Assembly: GCF_036417845.1 (NCBI RefSeq)
Contig: NC_089983.1
Span: 16,521,207 to 16,585,206, forward strand
DNA length: 64,000 bases
DNA from: Apteryx mantelli
Lineage: Eukaryota; Chordata; Aves; Apterygiformes; Apterygidae
Direction: 5' to 3'
The notes under the pieces were generated by a model. It was not told the origin of the DNA, did not search any database, and was given only the letters and a program-made list of their open reading frames with translations. The translations under genes were made by a program, and so were the position numbers. Positions 58,901 through 64,000 of the stretch are shown here, piece after piece. The first letter of the stretch is position 1; each line of letters begins with the position of its first letter.

Positions 58901-61900
58901 ACGATCAACATGCAGTAATTGGATCCTAAGGTTTTGCTACTTCCTGTGTAGCTGATTATGACTATTGCGTGTAATTCTAAGAAGTAGCAATCCTGAGTGT
59001 TGACTAAAGCTTGGAAAGTTTAGGGTCTTTTTTGGAGATAAGAAAAAGATAAGATTTTTGGAAATAAGGAAAAATAGTTTCTTCAGTGTGGCATATAAAA
59101 ACATATTTATTTTTAGGAGCTTTCACGTGGATTAAAGTCAAAACCTCAAAATGGACCTATTCAGTTTACAATGTAAGTAACATTTTTTCCTAATTGCATT
59201 TTTATGTTTATTTTCTTTACTAATGAACTTTTTTTTTTTCTTTTAAGGATTCTGATGGAAAATATTTCACATTTCCTCTTGCAAGCCGCAGAAAATCCTA
59301 CAGTCACATTTACTGTCAAAACAGTATGTTGGTGAGAAAATACTTAAAAAAAAAAAAAAAAAAAAAAAAACTTTGAGTTTATTTATAAAGCTGTATTGTT
59401 TTAATTTAGATTCTCTGCAGTCTTAAGACAATTTAATGAATAATAGTTTAAATTACTGACACCCATTTACATTCACAGCCTAATAAATTGTGTTAGATCT
59501 ACTTTCTGTTTTAGCATGTTACTTTTAGTGTTCAAGGTCTGAAACGTTCAATGCCACTTAACTCTCAAATGTCTTATTTGTGGGTCTCTTATGGTTAGCC
59601 CCAGATACTGTTGATTCCTTTCTCCTTTAATTTAGTGCAGTTTTGAATGGAGAAGTTATTTTTAGTATTGCCAGGATTCAACCGTAGTTTTAATTCAGGA
59701 AGGCTGTTTATGAGCCCTTCCTGGTAGGTTTGCTTTTCCACAAGATTCAAGCAAGTCTGAAAAGCTACACAGATCTTCAGCTAAGCAGTGGAAATGAATG
59801 GGAGCCAACAGAGAGAGCAGCAGCTTCTCAGCTGTCTGCTCTGTTTAGAAGAGAGATGATAATGTCCATTTCTTATACTTTCAGCTCCAGATGTATGTGT
59901 TCATTTCAGCCAAGATTTTCTTAAATCTTTTGGGGAATTTTTTTTAAAGGAAGGAATGTAATTTCTTGGCAAACTGGAGATGGATAAATGTGCTTTTCGT
60001 AATTATGAGCACTTTAGATTAGTGGCAAGAACACTGAGATGCTTTCACTTTCCATTCCTCCTGTCTCTGTACCACTCCTTCCCCTCCCCGCCAAAGAAAA
60101 GGTACATACTGCCATTATGAGAAGAGAGTATGTATACTCAGTGCTTTTCTAATTGTCCTTCCCAGCAGCAGCATTTCAGAACTTACACGTTTGTTGTGAT
60201 CTCAGTTGCCTTTGGATAGGACAACTTTTGCCTTCATTTTAATATCATAATGACAGGACTAGTACTGTTTGAGGAGGAGGAGGTGGTACAGAGCCACGTC
60301 TGAGGTGCTTGTCTCATGGTGGAATCACTTCAAAATACTTAAATTCTATAATAAGAAGAACAAAAATAAAAGTCCCAGTAGACCAGTAAAAATATGAAGT
60401 GTTCCTTCTCTACCTAGGATAGTACCTTGAGACATTTCTTTTGGTTAGAAAAGATTTAAACTCTAATAAAATTAAATTTTACATCATTCATAGGACAGAT
60501 TTTTTTTTTGGAAATGATGCAAGTTTGTTTGCTACATCCTGTATTCATCTTTAGAAAATGGATTCATGGTTAGAAAAGGTGACAAACAAGTTATTTAGAA
60601 CAGTTCTTTAAAAAAAATGCTTTTCACTCTCATGTTTCATCTTTTTATCTTTGTAATTGTAATTCCAAGATTATGATGACAGACTTCTAATGGAGGCCAT
60701 CACATGCTGTTAATAAGGAGTCTGACTTTGCTGTGGAATAAAGACAAAATGGGGTGGATATCTTTAATTGTAGATGGTTGGGGAAATCCGAGAGAGACTA
60801 TATTGTATCATCATCTATACTTTTACAATTCAGCATTTAAGAGTCTTAAGAGAGGTGGGTCACTGTAGTGATAGCTGCTGTAGACAAGTTTAATAGAAAA
60901 TGAGTAGGGTGAAGATGGAAGTTTGTTTCTCCTGTTTAGTAAGTTAAATGCAGCAGGTTCTGCTATCGGAGGATTTTAGAACAATTGCTGACATCTGGTG
61001 TACTGAAATAGTTGCATGTATGTAAGTTTTGGAGTAAATTGTCAGCATTAACTCTTAAGTTGCTTGGAGTAAAGAATTACTTTTTTATGTCTATAAATAC
61101 ATTCACACATCATTAATTTAATTTCTTATGGTATTGATTTTACAGGACACGAGTAGCTGGATTTATGGCTGTATAAGCAGTAATTCATCTATGTGGTGAG
61201 TATAAGTGGTTCCTGTTTTTATTTAGCTAGATCTTGTAAGACTATGTTTGGGTGTTCAAGCATTTAAAGTATACCAGCTTATGAAGGAGGAGATAGGCAA
61301 GAAAAGTAAAATTATTGCTATGAATAACTCATGTGTTTTCTCTGTCATGAAGAAAACAGGAAAAAATAGGCTTTCTCAAAATCTTGTTAGAATCCTGTGA
61401 CAGAAGACGTATCAAGTGTCATTCAAAGCTTTTAGAAGAGTGCATTGAATCTCTCTCTGTCTCTCTCTGTCTCTCTCTGTCTCTCTCTGTCTCTCTCTGT
61501 CTCTCTCTGTCTCTCTCTGTCTCTCTCTGTCTCTCTCTGTCTCTCTCTGTCTCTCTCTGTCTCTCTCTGTCTCTCTCTGTCTCTCTCTGTCTCTCTCTGT
61601 CTCTCTCTGTCTCTCTCTGTCTCTCTCTGTCTCTCTCTGTCTCTCTCTGTCTCTCTCTGTCTCTCTCTGTCTCTCTCTGTCTCTCTCTTTTTTTTTTTTA
61701 ATATTCCAAAACTGCTGTTGGCATATAAAAATAATTAGAAATGCGGGTGGGTGATATTGTGATAATTTGAATCAGGTTATTGCAAAAAAAGAATTTAAAT
61801 TTTCTATTTTTTGCACTGGCTTAGCTTACCTTTTCGAACTCTGCTCAAAGTAAATTAAATCTGCTCTTTAGATCGAGGAAAGCTTGCAGGTGGAATTAGG

Positions 61901-63043
61901 CCACTGTAGATCTATCTGTTTTGGTTTCTGTGCTGAGGCATATAGCCACAGAGTCCTGCATCCCACTGGTAGCCAGATGTCACAATTACTTTTTCTCTGG
62001 TCCAAGGGGAAGTTGCCTGTTACTCCTTTTGTATACCCTTTGATCAGCGTCAAGTCCAGGTTAGCCTAGTTCAGAACTGCTGCCTAAAACCTAATCTAAT
62101 AATAGTGGTTTTGCTGTGGACTTTGTCCTGCCATCAGGTAACACTATTTAGAGAAACAAAAGTATCCTGGTACTCTAAAAATCACGTATTAGAATGACTG
62201 AATGAATGTCTTGCTGTTCATTGTGTTAACTTAAAGTATGCACAATTTTAGAAGTGCTGCAAGGTCTGCAGCAGCTGGTACAATTTGATTCAAATGGTAT
62301 GTTTTGGATGTTCCCATAGGAAAAATGGATACTTTTGTGGTTTTCTTTCTTTTTTTTCTTTTTTAAAGATGCTAATAAAACTGTGTGTTAATTTAATACC
62401 TGTGCTGTCTTGGCTTATTAAGAATTTTCACTATGTGTCAGTGGCTGATAACTGCTGAATGTTGTGTTGTGTCTGGCAAAGTTACAGCTTTGCCTTCCCC
62501 CCCCCCCCAAAAAAAAAAAAAAATTTTGCAGTATCTGAAATGATTAGTTTGGTTAAGTTACTATGCTAGCTGACTGTACACACTTGTTCTTAATTTGGAA
62601 TCCTGTGGATCTGTAAGGAGCTGGAAAAAAGCTGGTATCTTAATCCACTATCATAATCTAGTGCCTGCAAAATTATTATGTTTATCCTTTAAAACACTTG
62701 AATTTTTGCAGCCTGGAAGCCACTGATTTATCCTGGAGAGCTGAGCTACTTCCAACTGTCAAGGTATGCACTGTACATATCTTGTAGCTGGAGAGGTGTT
62801 TGGTGGGGGAGTTGAAGATCACGGGAAAAGGATCGATTCTAAACACAGCTTTGAGATGTGCAGTTGGGTCCCAGAGGGAAGGGGCACAAGAGGTGGACTT
62901 CATCTGGAAAGTGGGCAAGGGGAAAATTAAGGGATATGTTCAGTAAACAACTTTTTTTTTTTAAGGTGGTAATACTGAAACTTCAGGATTATCCTTCTTT
63001 GTCCCACATTGTCATTTATGTCCAACCCACAGTTGGCAATAAG
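43833..63043 (+). CDS. PGAP1: PGAP1 (GPI inositol-deacylase), 5' part, 13 joined exons
   Basis: Joined coding segments: 43833-43985, 48847-49000, 52415-52590, 53191-53362, 54322-54482, 55991-56043, 56225-56291, 57570-57675, 59117-59172, 59248-59331, 61146-61195, 62712-62763, 62966-63043. They total 454 codons with consistent phases and no internal stop. PGAP1 is known to be an ER multi-pass membrane lipase that removes the acyl chain from the inositol of newly attached GPI anchors, an early remodelling step before ER exit. Seen here: a hydrophobic N-terminal anchor (about residues 8-33), GHSMGG at 174-179 with nucleophile Ser176, and TDHLSIVWC at 283-291 with probable catalytic His285; Asp249 in [11 protein letters not shown] is a likely partner. 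Ser176 agrees with the known mammalian Ser174 if this N-terminus is two residues longer. The family is about 920 residues long, so the later lumenal and C-terminal membrane region lies beyond the window. Confidence 0.96.
45508..45725. repeat. 113-bp tandem duplication
   Basis: Unit 1 (45508-45620) and unit 2 (45621-about 45725) share tctggnTggatctcctctca, ttctagtcc, taaataatcttttttgttgt and a G-rich end before atgatg. They differ by scattered substitutions and a shorter G-rich stretch in unit 2. Confidence 0.9.
47487..47547. repeat. Three-copy short tandem repeat
   Basis: Three copies of aaagaaatatgaccagac or a close variant, spaced 17-24 bp apart. Confidence 0.85.
47699..47741. repeat. 19-bp tandem duplication
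   Basis: Two copies of aattcccattacaaattat, the second with c for a at one position. Confidence 0.85.
48847..49000 (+). CDS. PGAP1: PGAP1 exon 2
   Basis: A 154-bp exon with acceptor atttcacaacag and donor gtaagcatt. It encodes residues 52-102: [20 protein letters not shown], then GEGNYAE, and the first strand of the hydrolase fold, [16 protein letters not shown]. It ends one base into Val103. Confidence 0.96.
49001..52414 (+). other. PGAP1 intron 2 (3414 bp)
   Basis: AT-rich intron with no recognisable exon, RNA gene or mobile element. Confidence 0.85.
52415..52590 (+). CDS. PGAP1: PGAP1 exon 3
   Basis: A 176-bp exon with acceptor ttcttttcctag and donor gtgagt. It encodes residues 103-161, including [38 protein letters not shown] and [14 protein letters not shown]. 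It ends on a codon boundary. Confidence 0.97.
52591..53190 (+). other. PGAP1 intron 3 (600 bp)
   Basis: AT-rich intron; only a short A tract near 53093-53104 stands out. Confidence 0.85.
53191..53362 (+). CDS. PGAP1: PGAP1 exon 4 (catalytic serine)
   Basis: A 172-bp exon with acceptor tttgcttaag and donor gtaagtg. It encodes residues 162-218 with the lipase elbow [19 protein letters not shown] (Ser176 as nucleophile) and [20 protein letters not shown]. It ends one base into Asp219. Confidence 0.98.
53363..54321 (+). other. PGAP1 intron 4 (959 bp)
   Basis: AT-rich intron with nothing recognisable beyond T runs. Confidence 0.85.
54322..54482 (+). CDS. PGAP1: PGAP1 exon 5
   Basis: A 161-bp exon with acceptor tattttatag and the weak donor gtaaaaaaac. 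It encodes residues 219-272: [12 protein letters not shown], then [20 protein letters not shown] (candidate catalytic Asp249). It ends in frame before SSAVPRAW of the next exon. Confidence 0.96.
54483..55990 (+). other. PGAP1 intron 5 (1508 bp)
   Basis: Contains a candidate antisense CR1/L3-type 3' end near 54895-54962. Nothing else was identified. Confidence 0.8.
54895..54962 (-). mobile_element. Possible old CR1/L3-type LINE 3' end
   Basis: The stretch gaaaggatctactgggtcat, then caagtccagtccctgctttgcag, resembles the reverse complement of the conserved 3' region of CR1-type LINEs (aaggacct..gtcat.tagtccag.ccctg). It is short and divergent, and boundaries are approximate. Confidence 0.5.
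55991..56043 (+). CDS. PGAP1: PGAP1 exon 6 (catalytic histidine region)
   Basis: A 53-bp exon with acceptor cttccctgaacag and donor gtaagc. It encodes [17 protein letters not shown] (273-289) with probable catalytic His285, and ends two bases into Trp290. Confidence 0.95.
56044..56224 (+). other. PGAP1 intron 6 (181 bp)
   Basis: A short intron containing a C-rich tract (56158-56179) about 45 bp before its acceptor. Confidence 0.9.
56225..56291 (+). CDS. PGAP1: PGAP1 exon 7
   Basis: A 67-bp exon with acceptor ttcttttag and donor gtttgt (T at +3, somewhat weak). It completes Trp290 and encodes [16 protein letters not shown] and DENTRQ (to residue 312). Confidence 0.95.
56292..57569 (+). other. 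PGAP1 intron 7 (1278 bp)
   Basis: AT-rich intron with nothing recognised. Confidence 0.85.
57570..57675 (+). CDS. PGAP1: PGAP1 exon 8
   Basis: A 106-bp exon with acceptor gtatttttttag and donor gtgtgc. It encodes [20 protein letters not shown] and [15 protein letters not shown] (313-347), and ends one base into Gly348. Confidence 0.95.
57676..59116 (+). other. PGAP1 intron 8 (1441 bp)
   Basis: Contains a CR1-like LINE fragment at about 58350-58475. The rest shows nothing recognisable. Confidence 0.85.
58350..58475 (+). mobile_element. CR1-like LINE fragment
   Basis: The segment containing ttgtctccagttttggctgc, cccagtataagaaggcatt, gagtccagcagaggaccacc and aaaatggtt matches the pattern of the conserved 3' part of CR1 LINEs as I remember it (tgtccagttctgggctc..agtacaagaa.gacat..gagtccag.g.aggccac.aa.atg). 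It is a 5'-truncated, diverged sense copy. CR1 elements are typical of birds and other sauropsids. Ends are approximate. Confidence 0.75.
59117..59172 (+). CDS. PGAP1: PGAP1 exon 9
   Basis: A 56-bp exon with acceptor atttatttttag and donor gtaagt. It encodes residues 348-366, [18 protein letters not shown] after Gly348, and ends on a codon boundary. Confidence 0.95.
59173..59247 (+). other. PGAP1 minimal intron (75 bp)
   Basis: A very short intron with donor gtaagt, a branch-point-like ctttactaat at 59215-59224, a T-rich tract and acceptor cttttaag. Confidence 0.93.
59248..59331 (+). CDS. PGAP1: PGAP1 exon 10
   Basis: An 84-bp exon encoding residues 367-394: [20 protein letters not shown], then IYCQNSML. 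The donor is gtgaga. It begins and ends on codon boundaries. Confidence 0.95.
59332..61145 (+). other. PGAP1 intron 10 (1814 bp)
   Basis: Starts near an A25 tract (59346-59370), 15 bases after the donor. No gene was recognised. Confidence 0.85.
59346..59370. repeat. A25 homopolymer
   Basis: Twenty-five consecutive A bases just inside a PGAP1 intron. Confidence 0.9.
61146..61195 (+). CDS. PGAP1: PGAP1 exon 11
   Basis: A 50-bp exon with acceptor gattttacag and donor gtgagt. It encodes [16 protein letters not shown] (395-410) and two bases of Cys411. Confidence 0.94.
61451..61688. repeat. (CTCTCTCTGT)23 decamer array
   Basis: Twenty-three identical 10-bp units (61451-61680), then a partial unit running into a T tract. 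No substitutions are visible. This is a simple pyrimidine-rich array in an intron, not a CRISPR: there are no spacers. Confidence 0.97.
62497..62523. repeat. C12-A15 homopolymer junction
   Basis: Twelve C bases directly followed by fifteen A bases. Confidence 0.9.
62712..62763 (+). CDS. PGAP1: PGAP1 exon 12
   Basis: A 52-bp exon with acceptor aatttttgcag and donor gtatgc. It completes Cys411 and encodes [17 protein letters not shown] (412-428). Confidence 0.94.
62764..62965 (+). other. PGAP1 intron 12 (202 bp)
   Basis: A short intron ending in a T-rich acceptor (tttttttttttaag). Confidence 0.9.
62966..63043 (+). CDS. PGAP1: PGAP1 exon 13 (last in window)
   Basis: A 78-bp exon encoding residues 429-454: [20 protein letters not shown] and PTVGNK, on codon boundaries. 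The donor is GT followed only by A bases, so the exon end rests mainly on similarity to the mammalian protein and the AAG|GT junction. Confidence 0.92.
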
Positions 63044-64000
63044 GTAAAAAAAAAAAAAAAAAAAAAAAAAACATAAAAATTGCTTGCTCAGAGTATTACT
63101 CCTAACTTTCAGATGCTATATTGGAAGGAAAAGGAAGTATATTAAGTATATGCTAAATTACTTTGACAAACTGTAGCCCTCCCCTGCAGTATGGTTTGAA
63201 AGTAATTTTGTTAATTTCTTTAAGCTCAGAAACACCTTCAGTTGATAAAATTATAAACAGAAGGCATAGATAGTACTTAAAGATACAGAGCAACTGTTCT
63301 CAAACCAGTTCACAGAGTTTTTGTTGGAGGTTCTGTTCTTATTCCTTGTTTTTCTTAATGTTGTGATTGCATTCCTGAATATTTAGCTTTTTGAACAGTC
63401 AGTTCTCTTATCCAGCATAGCAGAGAATACTGTAGATAATTGAAGACACCAAATATACATTCTGGAGAGTGTGCTACAGACAGCTCAGCAAGGTCTGACA
63501 CTGCAAATAACATGGTAGACTGAACTATGTAGAGTTTGCTCGTACTGCGTCTACCAGATGAGTTGAGTAGCTTCGCACCAAGCCGCTCAGAAACCCGGTC
63601 AGACGAACACTTGCAGTGAATCTAAGCAGGCTTTGCGTATACCTGGCTGGGTCTGGCAGGTCTTACTAGTTGGCCCTGAAAATAGCAGAGCACTGACCTT
63701 GAATTCAAAAGTCTAAGTGGATCTAATAGGCCTTTCTGCAACACGAATCCAGTGTTTCTGCATCTGTGGTATAATAATCCACAATCCAAGAAGTTGCTCA
63801 CCGCAATTGCATTGATTTTAATATTCTTTTACATGAATACCTTCAGGTAGTTGTGACAAAGATGCCTTGCAGTTGAATTAGTAATGTACAGTGTCCTGGG
63901 TAATCATGAAAAAGAAGACAGATCGTTTGTGAAACTTTACCTGCTGAGTTGCATTTCAGCGTTAAATCTTGGAAACTGCTTTTAAAAGATAAACAAATGC
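63044..64000 (+). other. PGAP1 intron 13, 5' part
   Basis: Begins with GT and then A26 (63046-63071). No further PGAP1 exon was found before the window ends; the gene continues downstream. Confidence 0.85.

Larger units (their letters stand above)
61196..62711 (+). other. PGAP1 intron 11 (1516 bp)
   Basis: Holds the perfect decamer array at 61451-61688 followed by a T tract, and a C12-A15 junction at 62497-62523. Nothing else was recognised. Confidence 0.88.

Noticed and set aside
61451..61688. Regular repeats as a possible CRISPR array
   Set aside because: Ten-base units with no spacers, in a vertebrate intron; a simple microsatellite.
61384..61738. Open frames encoding (LSLSVSLC) repeats
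   Set aside because: A by-product of the decamer microsatellite; no splice sites or start context link it to a gene.
63541..63610. Structured-looking segment considered as a tRNA-like gene
   Set aside because: No A-box or B-box pattern and no plausible cloverleaf.
1..64000. An undescribed multi-gene system or operon
   Set aside because: All supported coding sequence belongs to two well-known vertebrate genes in conserved synteny; remaining sequence is intron, UTR, promoter and simple repeats.

Overview
The window is vertebrate nuclear DNA. Its exons are short (50-270 bp), bounded by GT/AG splice sites, and separated by introns from 75 bp to 12.8 kb. Low repeat density, compact introns and a fragment resembling a CR1 LINE (about 58350-58475) point to a bird or another sauropsid; the species cannot be told from the sequence. 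Two protein-coding genes lie head to tail on the + strand. No gene on the - strand, structural RNA gene, CRISPR array or prokaryotic-type operon could be supported.

Positions 1-43030 hold the 3' two-thirds of ANKRD44, the ankyrin-repeat regulatory subunit B of protein phosphatase 6. Sixteen exons (21-38510) join in one open frame of 643 complete codons plus a stop. The first exon begins mid-gene, so the 5' part lies before the window. The paralogue was chosen from the C-terminal tail (MMPFSPSS...FVCFKKDNL...NDSDSETF) and from synteny with PGAP1. A 3' UTR of about 4.2-4.5 kb follows, with several AATAAA signals. The 12.8 kb intron (7243-20072) contains a separate CpG island with a CTCF-like motif.

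Positions 43440-44240 are a TATA-less CpG-island promoter starting only about 0.4 kb after the last strong ANKRD44 poly(A) signal. Positions 43833-63043 hold the first 13 exons of PGAP1, the ER GPI-inositol deacylase: 454 codons, all in phase, covering the N-terminal membrane anchor and the lipase domain with its GHSMGG nucleophile motif (Ser176 in this numbering). The gene continues past the window.

The two genes act in unrelated pathways (PP6 targeting; GPI-anchor remodelling), so adjacency is synteny, not an operon. I found no undescribed multi-gene system. The points most worth a second look are: a duplicated 3' splice site before the penultimate ANKRD44 exon; three ATGGCGG elements in the PGAP1 promoter whose ATGs are all in frame with PGAP1; a perfect 23-copy decamer array in a PGAP1 intron; and an ankyrin repeat that appears three residues shorter than its mammalian counterpart, giving exact 33-residue spacing.
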